DNA from: Colivicinus sp963607765 | Lineage (GTDB): Bacteria; Bacillota_I; Bacilli_A; Erysipelotrichales; Erysipelotrichaceae | NCBI GenBank assembly: GCA_963607765.1 | Contig: CAVDDT010000005.1 | Span: forward strand, 4,227 to 68,226 | DNA: 64,000 bases | Direction of reading: 5' to 3' | Part shown: in pieces, positions 1 through 7,536 of the stretch | How the letters are laid out: every line of letters begins with the position of its first letter | Numbering within the stretch: position 1 is the stretch's first letter | Program-made: the position numbers and the translations under genes | Notes under the pieces: model-generated | Told to the model about the DNA's origin: nothing | The model's input: the letters and a program-made list of their open reading frames with translations, nothing else | Databases searched by the model: none

Positions 1-981
1 GCCGCTTCACACTTATTATCTTTATTAAATGATGTATTAGAGTTAAGCAAACTAGAAAGACGTAGTATTAATTTTATTGATAGCCGTTTTAATATGGAAG
101 CAGTTTTAGATGATGTAATTACTATTTCTAAATTAAAAGCTGATGAAAACAATATTAAATTAGTTTGCGATAGCAGTGTTAATAATTTGCCTTATCCTTA
201 TGTTTATGGAAGTCCTTTACACATTAAACAAATATTAATTAATATTATTGATAATGCAATTAAATACAACAAGGAAAATGGTTCTGTTTCGATTAAAATA
301 GGAACTGCTAAAAAGGAGGATAAAGTTCAATATTCATTTATTATTTCTGATACTGGCATTGGCATGTCACCTGAATATATTGAACATATTTTTGAACCTT
401 TTACACAGGAAAATAGTGATGATCGTAGTATTTATAAGGGCGCAGGCCTTGGCATGTCTATCGTCGGTAATCTTGTTAATGCTATGAAGGGCTCTATTAA
501 GATTGATTCAAAGGTTAACCAGGGAAGTACTTTTACAATTGATCTTCCTTTTAGGATTGCCCAAGAAGAAACTGTTAAAAAAGAAAATAAGAGTGTTGAT
601 ATATCTGGCAAGAGAATCCTTCTTGTTGAGGATAATAATTTAAATAGAGATATAGCACGTATGCTTCTAAGTGAAAAGGGCGTTATTGTTTTTGAAGCTA
701 AAGATGGTAAGGAAGCTGTAGACTTATTTAAAGAAAGTGAAGCTCATAGTTTTGATTTAATTCTAATGGATGTCATGATGCCAATGATGGATGGATTAGC
801 TGCTACAAGAGAAATTAGAAATTTGGATAGAGAAGATAGTAAAAATATTCCAATTATCGCTTTAACCGCTAATGCCTTTAGTGAAGATATTAAGAAGACT
901 AAGGAAGCAGGTATGAATGACCATCTTTCAAAGCCTTTTGAGATTAATAAATTGGTTGATCTTATAAATAAGTATTGTTGA
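1..981 (+). CDS. Hybrid sensor histidine kinase/response regulator, 3' part
   Basis: The reading frame is open from base 1, so the gene starts upstream; 326 residues are visible. The first residues (AASHLLSLLNDVLELSKLE) look like the second helix of a HisKA dimerisation domain, so the phosphorylated His lies just outside the window. A HATPase domain follows with an N box (NIIDNAIKYN), G1 (DTGIGM) and G2 (GAGLGMSIV). A receiver domain starts near RILLVEDN; its phospho-acceptor is the Asp of ILMDVMMP at visible residue 257, and the conserved Lys is in LSKPF. This order is that of a hybrid kinase that passes phosphate His to Asp within one chain. The sensory part and the signal are unknown. A short gap with GAGG leads into the next gene, so they are probably cotranscribed. 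Confidence 0.93.
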   Translation, partial: AASHLLSLLNDVLELSKLERRSINFIDSRFNMEAVLDDVITISKLKADENNIKLVCDSSVNNLPYPYVYGSPLHIKQILINIIDNAIKYNKENGSVSIKIGTAKKEDKVQYSFIISDTGIGMSPEYIEHIFEPFTQENSDDRSIYKGAGLGMSIVGNLVNAMKGSIKIDSKVNQGSTFTIDLPFRIAQEETVKKENKSVDISGKRILLVEDNNLNRDIARMLLSEKGVIVFEAKDGKEAVDLFKESEAHSFDLILMDVMMPMMDGLAATREIRNLDREDSKNIPIIALTANAFSEDIKKTKEAGMNDHLSKPFEINKLVDLINKYC

Positions 982-988
982 GGTATAA

Positions 989-1561
989 ATGGGCTTAATT
1001 AAGACAAATGGTAGTGCTTTTAAAAGCGTTTTGTGTGATTCTTGTAAGTATTCAATTACTATAAAAAGAAGTAGTGAAAATTTAAATATAAGTGTTGATC
1101 AAATGCTTAATACCTACAATGAATTATTAACTAAATTAAATATGTTAAACATCAAAGATATTAAGCTGGTAGAAGATAACACTAGTGAATTTCTTTATGA
1201 GAAAAAGAAATATTACCGTGCTTATCGAATGATTTCTTTTAATAGTGAGGCTGATGTTTCCTTTAATAATAAGTTGTTGAAGGAATTATCTAGCTTGGAT
1301 GTTGAAATAAATAGTGAATATTATTGCTTAAAAGAAAAAGATTTTCGTGATGAGTTAATTAAAGAGGCTTTGCTAGATTCTAGGCATAAAGCTGAAGTTA
1401 TTTGCGCTGTAAGCAATCAAAAAATAATCGGCTTAGAAGAGGTGGAACTTTCTGATAATTCTATGTATACTAGAGAAGCTAACTTATGCGCGAGAAATGA
1501 TATTTCAAACAAGGAAATACAAATAAGTGAGCAGCTTACTGCTTCTTGGAAAATAGAATGA
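989..1561 (+). CDS. SIMPL (DUF541) domain protein
   Basis: This 190-residue protein has no signal peptide or membrane segment. The second half contains an Ala/Lys-rich helix (ALLDSRHKAEVICAV) followed by a short strand and ends in LTASWKIE, the layout of SIMPL/DUF541 domains, in which a helix with repeated Arg/Lys-Ala residues precedes a beta strand ending the fold. Function in the family is poorly defined. The ATG at 989 follows GAGG by a few bases, and the stop overlaps the next ATG as ATGA, so translation is coupled. The family assignment rests on pattern recognition and is moderate. Confidence 0.6.
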   Translation: MGLIKTNGSAFKSVLCDSCKYSITIKRSSENLNISVDQMLNTYNELLTKLNMLNIKDIKLVEDNTSEFLYEKKKYYRAYRMISFNSEADVSFNNKLLKELSSLDVEINSEYYCLKEKDFRDELIKEALLDSRHKAEVICAVSNQKIIGLEEVELSDNSMYTREANLCARNDISNKEIQISEQLTASWKIE

Positions 1562-1902
1562 ATATTAGATTCACAATTGAGGATAAACAAGAGAAATATA
1601 AGGAAGTAATCAATATTGAAAATGTTTTGGATAAGAAACATTTTTCTTATGTTGATAGCGATGGTTCTAACAACGATATTAGGGTTTTTAATGATGGTAT
1701 AAGCGTTGTTAGAAAAGATAAGGATCATACTACTTATCTTATTTTAAGAGATGTTTCTTACATAAAAGTCAAGACATGTGAGGGTTGCATGAAATTTTCT
1801 ATAAAAGTAGTTGATTTAAAAATAAACAATGATAATATATGTATTGGCTATTGTGTAAATGATAGTTTAAAGACTATAAAAATAAATTATTTAGGAGTAT
1901 AA
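1558..1902 (+). CDS. DUF1934/YwiB-like small beta-barrel protein
   Basis: A protein of 114 residues rich in beta strands with no membrane segment. The start is placed at ATG 1558, which overlaps the upstream stop as ATGA, rather than at the in-frame TTG at 1546. DUF1934 (YwiB) proteins of this size sit next to rpoE and argS in many Bacillota, and here the next gene is rpoE, so the context supports the call. The sequence match itself is weak by eye; the pattern of short strands ending in SIKVVDLKI and KTIKINYLGV fits a lipocalin-like barrel. Function is unknown. Confidence 0.5.
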   Translation: MNIRFTIEDKQEKYKEVINIENVLDKKHFSYVDSDGSNNDIRVFNDGISVVRKDKDHTTYLILRDVSYIKVKTCEGCMKFSIKVVDLKINNDNICIGYCVNDSLKTIKINYLGV

Positions 1903-1903
1903 A

Positions 1904-2224
1904 ATGACAGCAAAAAAATCTATGGCTGATGTGGCATTTGATATCTTATCAACTAAGACAGAGGCTATACCATTTAGTGAATTGTGGAGTGAGGTTTCAA
2001 AAAAGACTGGTGCTACTAGCGATATGGTAGCTAGTTTCTATTCCGATTTATCTCTTGATGGCCGTTTTGTGGCTATTGATGGAAACAATTGGGACCTTAA
2101 GTCTCATCGCAAGTTCGCTGAAACGCAAATTGATATTTCACAAATCGAGGTAGATGATGATAATGATGGCGTTGTCTATGATGATGATGGAAATATTATT
2201 GAGGAACCTGAAGAAGATTATTAA
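1904..2224 (+). CDS. rpoE: DNA-directed RNA polymerase delta subunit
   Basis: The first 70 or so residues form the HARE-HTH winged-helix domain (KSMADVAFDILS, FSELWSEVS, DGRFVAIDGNNWDLKSH), and the tail is almost entirely acidic (DDDNDGVVYDDDGNIIEEPEEDY). This pairing of a folded N-terminus with a disordered Asp/Glu tail is diagnostic of RpoE of Bacillota, which speeds polymerase recycling and alters promoter-complex stability. At 106 residues it is shorter than the Bacillus protein because the acidic tail is reduced. A GGAG site lies eight bases before the ATG. The gene closes the operon; a strong terminator overlaps its stop codon. Confidence 0.92.
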   Translation: MTAKKSMADVAFDILSTKTEAIPFSELWSEVSKKTGATSDMVASFYSDLSLDGRFVAIDGNNWDLKSHRKFAETQIDISQIEVDDDNDGVVYDDDGNIIEEPEEDY

Positions 2225-2247
2225 GACGCTAAGCGTCTTTTCTTTTT
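2223..2247 (+). terminator. Intrinsic terminator after rpoE
   Basis: The stem AAGACGC/GCGTCTT has seven pairs and a TAA loop, and is followed by a run of T with one C. It begins at the last two bases of the rpoE stop codon. Confidence 0.88.
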
Positions 2248-2255
2248 GGTATAAT
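2247..2255 (+). promoter_or_regulatory. Extended -10 promoter of HAD gene (leaderless)
   Basis: TGGTATAAT is an extended -10 element (TGN plus TATAAT at 2250-2255). Six bases separate it from the ATG at 2262, so transcription should start at or next to the A of the start codon. No -35 match is seen, which is normal for extended -10 promoters. Confidence 0.7.
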
Positions 2256-2261
2256 TGAGCC

Positions 2262-2882
2262 ATGCGTTATGTTATTTTTGATTTCAACGGAACTATTTTA
2301 GATGATGTTGATTTGTCTGTTGATTGTATAAACAAAACCATTAAACATTATTTGTATAGAGAGCCTCTTTCGAAGGAAGAGTATAAAAATATTTTTACTT
2401 TTCCAGTGAAAAAATATTATGAAAATGCTGGCTTTGATTTTGATCAATTTGATTGGTATGAAGTAGGACAATATTGGATGGATCTTTATTTGAAGAATGA
2501 AGACAAATGTAAACTCAATGATGGGATACTAGACTTGCTTTTAAATAATCGAAAAAAGGGAATTAAGAATGTTGTTTTAAGTGCTTCTAGAATCGATATT
2601 TTAAAAAGTCAATTAAAAAGACTTGGCATTTTGGAATGTTTTGATGAAGTCTTGGGCATTGATAATATTTATGCGACAAGTAAGCTTCCAATTGCCTTAA
2701 ATTTTATTGAAGATAAAGATCGTGATGAATGTATGATGATAGGTGATACTATTCATGATAAAGAGGTAGCTGATGCGATGGGAATAAGATGTGCTCTTGT
2801 TTCTATTGGCCATCAAAATAAGGAAACACTATTAGAAGTATGTGATGAAGTGTATGATGATATTAGGAGTATAAAGATATGA
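2262..2882 (+). CDS. HAD-superfamily phosphatase
   Basis: The N-terminus MRYVIFDFNGTILDD carries HAD motif I in the DxNGT form, with the nucleophilic Asp first. Motif II is the Ser of VVLSASR, motif III lies before the cap (TSKLP), and motif IV is MMIGDTIHDKEVADAMG with acidic metal ligands. The helical cap between residues 20 and 90 suggests a phosphoglycolate-phosphatase-like C1 member of about 206 residues. Substrate cannot be read from sequence. The ATG is only six bases from a -10 box, and the stop overlaps ispF as ATGA, so the two are cotranscribed. Confidence 0.85.
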   Translation: MRYVIFDFNGTILDDVDLSVDCINKTIKHYLYREPLSKEEYKNIFTFPVKKYYENAGFDFDQFDWYEVGQYWMDLYLKNEDKCKLNDGILDLLLNNRKKGIKNVVLSASRIDILKSQLKRLGILECFDEVLGIDNIYATSKLPIALNFIEDKDRDECMMIGDTIHDKEVADAMGIRCALVSIGHQNKETLLEVCDEVYDDIRSIKI

Positions 2883-3352
2883 GAATTGGACAATCACAGG
2901 ATATTCACTGTTTAGTTGAAGGCAGAGACCTAATTATTGGCGGAGTTAAGATTCCTTATGAGAAAGGGTTATTAGGGCATAGTGATGCAGATGTGTTGCT
3001 GCATGCGATTATTGAAGCTCTTATTGGCGCTATGGGACTAAAGGATATTGGCACCCATTTTTCTGATAAAGATCCTAAATATGAAGGCATCTCTTCTTTA
3101 AGGCTTTTAGAAGAAACTAAAAAGATGCTCGATGAAAATAATTACAAAGTAGTTAATATCGATAGTTTAATAATTATCGAAAAGCCTAAGATGGCACCAT
3201 ATATTGATACTATGAAAGAAAACATTGCCAAGGGGCTAGATATTGACCCAAGTCTAGTTAATGTTAAGGCTACATGTAGCGAAAAGATGGGTTTTGTTGG
3301 AAAAGGCGAAGGTGCTATGGCTCAAGCTGTAGTTCTTATTGACTTAAAATAG
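2879..3352 (+). CDS. ispF: 2-C-methyl-D-erythritol 2,4-cyclodiphosphate synthase
   Basis: IspF converts CDP-ME 2-phosphate to MEcPP in the MEP route to isoprenoids. The zinc ligands are visible as DIH near residues 8-10 and the His of LLGHSDADVLLHA near residue 42. The loop FSDKDPKYEG and the C-terminal CSEKMGFVGKGEG motif complete the active site. The protein has the normal family length of 157 residues. It overlaps the upstream HAD gene by four bases. Its 3' end runs 17 bases into the 3' end of convergent cutC, so no separate terminator is present between them. Confidence 0.95.
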   Translation: MRIGQSQDIHCLVEGRDLIIGGVKIPYEKGLLGHSDADVLLHAIIEALIGAMGLKDIGTHFSDKDPKYEGISSLRLLEETKKMLDENNYKVVNIDSLIIIEKPKMAPYIDTMKENIAKGLDIDPSLVNVKATCSEKMGFVGKGEGAMAQAVVLIDLK

Positions 3353-4040
3353 CGTCGATTACTTTAGCGATATTGTTTCCATCGACCGAAACATATTCGC
3401 CGTTATCATAATTCGTTTTCTTAGCACTCATGTGAAATTGACTCACATGAGTTTTTTCTAATATTTCATTTATATTAGAACTATTTATGCCACATCCTGG
3501 CAATATTTCAATTTTATCTTTGTATTTTTCTTCAAGAAGCTTAATTGTTTCTATCCCATCGTATGCACTAGGCATTAGGCCACTAGTTAGTACTCTATCT
3601 ATGTCGCATTCAATTAATGTTTCGATAGCTTTGATTGGGTCTTTTACTTCGTCAAAGGCTCTATGAAAAATAGCTTCCTTATTATATGAATGAATTAATT
3701 TAACCATCTTTTGAGTATTTATTTTATCGATGGTGTCGTCCTTGTTTAAAAAGCCAAATACTATTCCATCAGCATTATTATCTAAAAAGATTTTCGCATC
3801 AGAAAACATTGTTTCAATATCTTCTTTGTTGTATAAAAAACCAGCTGTTCTAGTTCTTACCATACATACAATCTTTTTAGTAGTGTATTTCTTGGCTTTT
3901 AAGAAAGTTGAAATAGAAGGTGTGAGGCCACCTAATTCAAGAGCTGAATTTAGTTCAATTCGATCAATATCATAGTTGTTGGCAATTAGGCAATCACTAA
4001 GGCATCCACAACATATTTCTATTTTATAGTTATTAATCAT
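3336..4040 (-). CDS. cutC: CutC family protein
   Basis: CutC is a TIM-barrel protein once linked to copper homeostasis; its true biochemical role is unsettled. Family signatures seen here are IELNSALELGGLTPS, MVRTRTAGFLY, DGIVFGFL, HRAFDEVKDP, VLTSG and PGCGINSSN, in the expected order. The start is placed at ATG 4040 (MINNYKIEICCG) and not at the in-frame TTG at 4058, because a perfect TATAAT on the minus strand occupies 4047-4052, exactly six bases before this ATG; a start at 4058 would lie upstream of the promoter. The gene is divergent from ruvA and convergent with ispF. Confidence 0.9.
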   Translation of the reverse strand: MINNYKIEICCGCLSDCLIANNYDIDRIELNSALELGGLTPSISTFLKAKKYTTKKIVCMVRTRTAGFLYNKEDIETMFSDAKIFLDNNADGIVFGFLNKDDTIDKINTQKMVKLIHSYNKEAIFHRAFDEVKDPIKAIETLIECDIDRVLTSGLMPSAYDGIETIKLLEEKYKDKIEILPGCGINSSNINEILEKTHVSQFHMSAKKTNYDNGEYVSVDGNNIAKVIDAILSQ

Positions 4041-4046
4041 GTCTTT

Positions 4047-4052
4047 ATTATA
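4047..4052 (-). promoter_or_regulatory. -10 box of cutC, six bases from ATG (leaderless)
   Basis: On the minus strand the sequence reads TATAAT, then AAAGAC, then the cutC ATG. There is no room for a Shine-Dalgarno site. Confidence 0.7.
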
Positions 4053-4064
4053 TGTCAAATAGAA

Positions 4065-4073
4065 TGGTATAAT
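4065..4073 (+). promoter_or_regulatory. Extended -10 promoter of ruvAB
   Basis: TGGTATAAT is the same extended -10 seen before the HAD gene. TATAAT at 4068-4073 is nine bases from the ruvA ATG, which gives a leader of zero to three bases. Confidence 0.7.
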
Positions 4074-4082
4074 TGTCGTGTT

Positions 4083-4655
4083 ATGATTGGTTTTTTAAGA
4101 GGAAAAGTACATCGTTACGGAAATGACTATTTGTTACTTGATGTCAATTCTGTGGGATATCGTATTAATTTTTATCATCCTGAGTCATTGAAAATTGATG
4201 AAGAAGTTTTGGTTTATACTTATGAAAATATTAGAGAAGATGAGCAATCTTTATATGGCTTTCTTAGCTTAGAAGAATATGATTTGTTTGTTAAACTAAT
4301 TTCTGTTAAAGGACTAGGCCCAAAGATTGCTTCTGGAATATTGGCTAAGGCTAAAGTTGAAACAATTATTAATGCGATTGAAAATTCTGATTTAGCATTT
4401 ATTAAGTCAATGCCTGGTATTGGCGGTAAGACTGCTAGCCAAATCATTCTTGATTTAAAGGGAAAACTTGTTTCGGATAGCGATAAAGCTAGTGAAGATA
4501 ATCCTAAATTAAACGATGCTTTAGAGGCTTTAAAGAGCTTGGGCTACAAAGCTTCTGAACTTAAACCTGTTATAAGACAGCTTGCTAAAGAAGACTTAAA
4601 CAGTGATCAGTATGTAAAGAAAGCTTTAGCTTTATTAATGAAAAATAAATTATGA
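4083..4655 (+). CDS. ruvA: Holliday junction branch migration protein RuvA
   Basis: RuvA binds Holliday junctions and loads the RuvB motor during recombination repair. The N-terminal OB fold begins MIGFLRGKVHRYGNDYLLLDVNSVGY. The central helix-hairpin-helix motifs are VKGLGPKIASGIL and MPGIGGKTASQIILDLKGKL, and domain III at the C-terminus (ALEALKSLGYKASEL) contacts RuvB. The length of 190 residues is normal. The start follows an extended -10 by nine bases with no Shine-Dalgarno site. The stop overlaps the ruvB ATG by four bases. Confidence 0.97.
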   Translation: MIGFLRGKVHRYGNDYLLLDVNSVGYRINFYHPESLKIDEEVLVYTYENIREDEQSLYGFLSLEEYDLFVKLISVKGLGPKIASGILAKAKVETIINAIENSDLAFIKSMPGIGGKTASQIILDLKGKLVSDSDKASEDNPKLNDALEALKSLGYKASELKPVIRQLAKEDLNSDQYVKKALALLMKNKL

Positions 4656-5662
4656 GTGATGTGATAAATGATAATATTCTAGCTAGTAAGCTAGAAGATG
4701 ATGAGGAATTGAATTTAAGACCTCATAAATTAAATGAATATGTTGGTCAAAGCGCTTTAAAGGAGAATCTTGAGGTTTTTATTAAAGCTGCAAAGAGCCG
4801 TGATGAAGCACTTGATCATTGTCTTTTTTATGGCCCTCCAGGACTTGGAAAAACTACTTTAGCTTATATTTTGGCTAATGAAATGGGCTCTAATATTAAG
4901 GTTACAAGTGGTCCTAGTATTGAAAGAAGTGGTGATCTAGCTGCAATTCTTTCTTCTCTTGAGGCTGGCGATGTTTTATTTATTGACGAAATACATCGTT
5001 TACCTAAAACGGTTGAAGAAGTTTTATATCCAGCCATGGAAGATTTTGTGATTGATATTGTTGTTGGCAAGGAACAAGGTGCACGTTCGATTAGACTTGA
5101 ACTTCCTCCTTTTACTTTAGTTGGTGCAACAACACGAATGGGTTCTATTTCTAGTCCCTTAAGAGATCGTTTTGGAATTATTTCAAAACTTGAATATTAT
5201 GATGAAAAGGAATTAAGCCAAATAGTTAAAAGAACCGCCAAAGTCTTTGATACGACTATTGAAAAAGATGCGGTAAAAGAGATTGCTAGAAGAAGCAGAG
5301 GTACACCTAGAATTGCTAATAGACTTTTTAGAAGAGTTAGAGATTTTGCTGAAGTATTAAATGATGGAAAAATTGATCTTAAGACTACTAGTGATTCTTT
5401 AGATAAATTGAAAATTGATCCAATTGGTTTGGATGATGTTGATATTAGATATTTAAGAGGCATCATTGAAAGATACCATGGTGGTCCGGTTGGCCTTGAG
5501 GCTATTGCTAGTGCGATTGGAGAAGAGGCTGTTACTATTGAAGATGTTTATGAACCTTATTTATTACAAATTGGTTTTATAAATAGAACAGCTAGAGGAA
5601 GGGTGGTTTCTTCTCTTGCTTATGACCATCTTAAGATAAGTAATGAAAAGGCTTTATTTTAG
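4652..5662 (+). CDS. ruvB: Holliday junction DNA helicase RuvB
   Basis: RuvB is the AAA+ hexameric motor that drives branch migration with RuvA. Walker A is GPPGLGKTTLA near residue 62, Walker B is DEIHRL, sensor 1 and the arginine finger region read GATTRMGSISSPLRDRFG, and the C-terminal winged helix ends in GRVVSSLAYDHLK. The protein has 336 residues, as expected. It is translationally coupled to ruvA. About 60 bases separate it from rpmG. Confidence 0.97.
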   Translation: MSDVINDNILASKLEDDEELNLRPHKLNEYVGQSALKENLEVFIKAAKSRDEALDHCLFYGPPGLGKTTLAYILANEMGSNIKVTSGPSIERSGDLAAILSSLEAGDVLFIDEIHRLPKTVEEVLYPAMEDFVIDIVVGKEQGARSIRLELPPFTLVGATTRMGSISSPLRDRFGIISKLEYYDEKELSQIVKRTAKVFDTTIEKDAVKEIARRSRGTPRIANRLFRRVRDFAEVLNDGKIDLKTTSDSLDKLKIDPIGLDDVDIRYLRGIIERYHGGPVGLEAIASAIGEEAVTIEDVYEPYLLQIGFINRTARGRVVSSLAYDHLKISNEKALF

Positions 5663-5724
5663 GATATTGCTTAAAAAAGAATTAATGTGGTATCATTATT
5701 AAGCGTTAACGGGAGGTAATAGTA

Positions 5725-5877
5725 ATGCCTAGAGAGTTTGTAACATTTAAATGTTCAGAATGTGGTGAAGAAAATTACATCGGTTCTAGAAATAAGAAGA
5801 AACATCCTGATAAGATGGAAATCAAAAAGTATTGTCCTAGATGTAATAAAATGACTGCTCATAAGGAGAAAAAATAA
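5725..5877 (+). CDS. rpmG: Ribosomal protein L33, zinc-binding form
   Basis: A 50-residue protein that begins MPREFVTFKCSECGEENY and ends CPRCNKMTAHKEKK. Two CxxC pairs mark the zinc-ribbon (C+) form of L33, a 50S subunit protein. GGGAGGT lies nine bases before the ATG. A TGTGGTATCATTATT stretch upstream at about 5685-5700 could provide the promoter (TGG plus TATCAT). A terminator follows directly after the stop codon. Confidence 0.95.
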   Translation: MPREFVTFKCSECGEENYIGSRNKKKHPDKMEIKKYCPRCNKMTAHKEKK

Positions 5878-5894
5878 GCGATTTCGCTTATTTT
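5872..5894 (+). terminator. Intrinsic terminator after rpmG
   Basis: AAATAAGCGA pairs with TCGCTTATTT around a two-base turn, and a T-rich tract follows. The downstream TATTTT may also act as the -10 of the next gene, whose ATG is eight bases on. Confidence 0.8.
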
Positions 5895-5902
5895 ATTTTT
5901 GC

Positions 5903-6505
5903 ATGGAAGTTAAAAGAATGATATGTGGTGCTTTTGGCACTAATACTTATCTTCTTGAAGAAAACAGCGATTGTCTTTTGATCGATCCTGCTTGTAAGGC
6001 GGAAAAATTGTTTCCTTTATTAGAAGATAAAAACTTATTAGGAATACTTCTTACTCATGGACATTTTGATCATATTAAGGCTTGTGATGACTTATATAAA
6101 AAATATAATGTTCCTATCTATATGAGTGATAAAGATAAAGAACTTGTAAGTGATAATAGTCAAGGTAGGCCATTTGGATTATTGAATGTTCCAACAATAA
6201 GTTCTCCTATTACTTGTCTAAAAGAAGGAATGATGAATATTGGCCCATTTTCTTTTGAAGTAATATATACTCCAGGACATACAAAGGGTTCTGTTTGTTT
6301 CTTGTTTAAAGACTTCATTTTTACTGGTGATACTTTATTTAGAGGTTCTATTGGCAGAACTGATTTAAGAGGTGGAAATGATAGTGAGCTTAAATCTTCA
6401 CTTAGGATATTTAAAGACTTGGATGACGATTTAATTGTTTATCCTGGCCATGATGAAACTACTACAATAAAAGATGAATTAGCTAATAATTTGTATCTTA
6501 GATAA
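5903..6505 (+). CDS. MBL-fold metallo-hydrolase (glyoxalase II-like)
   Basis: The metallo-beta-lactamase fold is shown by THGHFDH (HxHxDH, two metal sites), the His of PGHTKGSVCF, the bridging Asp of FTGDTLFRGSIGR and the last His of YPGHDETTT. The TDLRGG segment after GDTLF is typical of YcbL-type glyoxalase II-like hydrolases of about 200 residues that cleave thioester substrates. It lacks the C-terminal helical domain of true glyoxalase II. No Shine-Dalgarno site precedes the ATG; the gene may be leaderless from TATTTT in the rpmG terminator tract. Confidence 0.88.
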   Translation: MEVKRMICGAFGTNTYLLEENSDCLLIDPACKAEKLFPLLEDKNLLGILLTHGHFDHIKACDDLYKKYNVPIYMSDKDKELVSDNSQGRPFGLLNVPTISSPITCLKEGMMNIGPFSFEVIYTPGHTKGSVCFLFKDFIFTGDTLFRGSIGRTDLRGGNDSELKSSLRIFKDLDDDLIVYPGHDETTTIKDELANNLYLR

Positions 6506-6527
6506 ATCACGAAAGTGATTTTTTCTT
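6504..6527 (+). terminator. Intrinsic terminator after MBL hydrolase
   Basis: AAATCAC pairs with GTGATTT across a GAAA tetraloop, and a T-rich run follows. The stem starts within the stop codon. Confidence 0.85.
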
Positions 6528-6548
6528 TTACTTTTTTTAAATTTGTGT

Positions 6549-6574
6549 AGGAATTTTGATTTTTTTTCGCAATA
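6549..6574 (+). promoter_or_regulatory. Candidate competence sigma-factor promoter of comG
   Basis: AGGAATT at 6549-6555, a T-rich spacer and CGCAATA at 6568-6574 precede the comG ribosome site. This resembles sigma-H (AGGA...GAAT) and the streptococcal ComX cin-box (TACGAATA preceded by T-tract) but matches neither exactly. No good sigma-A -10 is present in the same stretch. Confidence 0.35.
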
Positions 6575-6591
6575 AATAAGTAGGAGGAAAA

Positions 6592-7536
6592 ATGGAAACA
6601 AGATTATTAGCTATTTTAAGATTGGCCATTAAATATAAGGCGACTGATATACATTTTAATCTTAAACATGATGATACCGAAATTTTTATGCGTATAGATA
6701 ATGTGCCCAGAAGAGTTAAACAACAATTTGGTGATGATAAATTAATACGTTACTTGCAATATCGTTCTAACCTTGATGTTGGTAATTTAACTAAGCCTCA
6801 AACTGGTCAATTCGAGATTGAACTTGATGGAAATATTTTGTCTTTAAGATTTGCGGTAATTAATACCTATAATTCTACTAATGCGGTGCTTAGAATTCTA
6901 AATTCTAATTTAAAAGTGGAAGCTGATAATTTGTCTCATATTGATGGGCAAAATCAGTATTTTAAAAATCTTTTAAAGAAAGACAATGGCCTAATATTAT
7001 TTTCTGGTCCAACTGGTTCTGGTAAGACAACTACTCTTTATTCTTTGCTTAGAAGTGTAGAGAATTCAATCATTTATACAATTGAAGATCCGATTGAAGT
7101 ATATAGCGACAAGTTTGTTCAACTACAAATAAATGAGAAATTAGGATTCGATTACGAAGCCGGCATTAAACAAGTTTTAAGGCATGATCCTGATATTATT
7201 ATGATAGGCGAGATAAGAGATGATAAGGCAGCTAAAATGGCTGTTAGAGCCGCTAATACGGGCCATCTAGTTTTATCTACCATCCATGCCTCTAGTGCTA
7301 GTTCTTGTGTAAGTAGAATGGTTGACTTAGGTGTAAATGAGAATCATTTATATGAAATGTTGTTGTGTTTGGTTAATCAAAAGATGGTTGTAAACAAGAA
7401 CAATGAAAAACAAGTTATCTACGAGATAATGGATAAAAGGGAGATTAATTTTTTTAGAGAACATAAGCATAACTCTGATAATTTTATCAGCATAGAAAGA
7501 CAAATTGAAGATGGAATTAAACAGGGAATTATTTAG
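6592..7536 (+). CDS. comGA: Competence pseudopilus ATPase ComGA
   Basis: A GspE/PilB-type secretion ATPase of 314 residues. Walker A is SGPTGSGKTTTLYSLL near residue 142, an Asp box reads YTIEDPIEV, Walker B is DIIMIGEIRD and a His box reads HLVLSTIHA. The short N-terminal region (KYKATDIHFN) matches ComGA rather than larger PilB proteins. It powers assembly of the DNA-uptake pseudopilus at the membrane. AGGAGG is well placed before ATG 6592. It is the first of seven genes in the order known for comGA-GG. Confidence 0.93.
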   Translation: METRLLAILRLAIKYKATDIHFNLKHDDTEIFMRIDNVPRRVKQQFGDDKLIRYLQYRSNLDVGNLTKPQTGQFEIELDGNILSLRFAVINTYNSTNAVLRILNSNLKVEADNLSHIDGQNQYFKNLLKKDNGLILFSGPTGSGKTTTLYSLLRSVENSIIYTIEDPIEVYSDKFVQLQINEKLGFDYEAGIKQVLRHDPDIIMIGEIRDDKAAKMAVRAANTGHLVLSTIHASSASSCVSRMVDLGVNENHLYEMLLCLVNQKMVVNKNNEKQVIYEIMDKREINFFREHKHNSDNFISIERQIEDGIKQGII

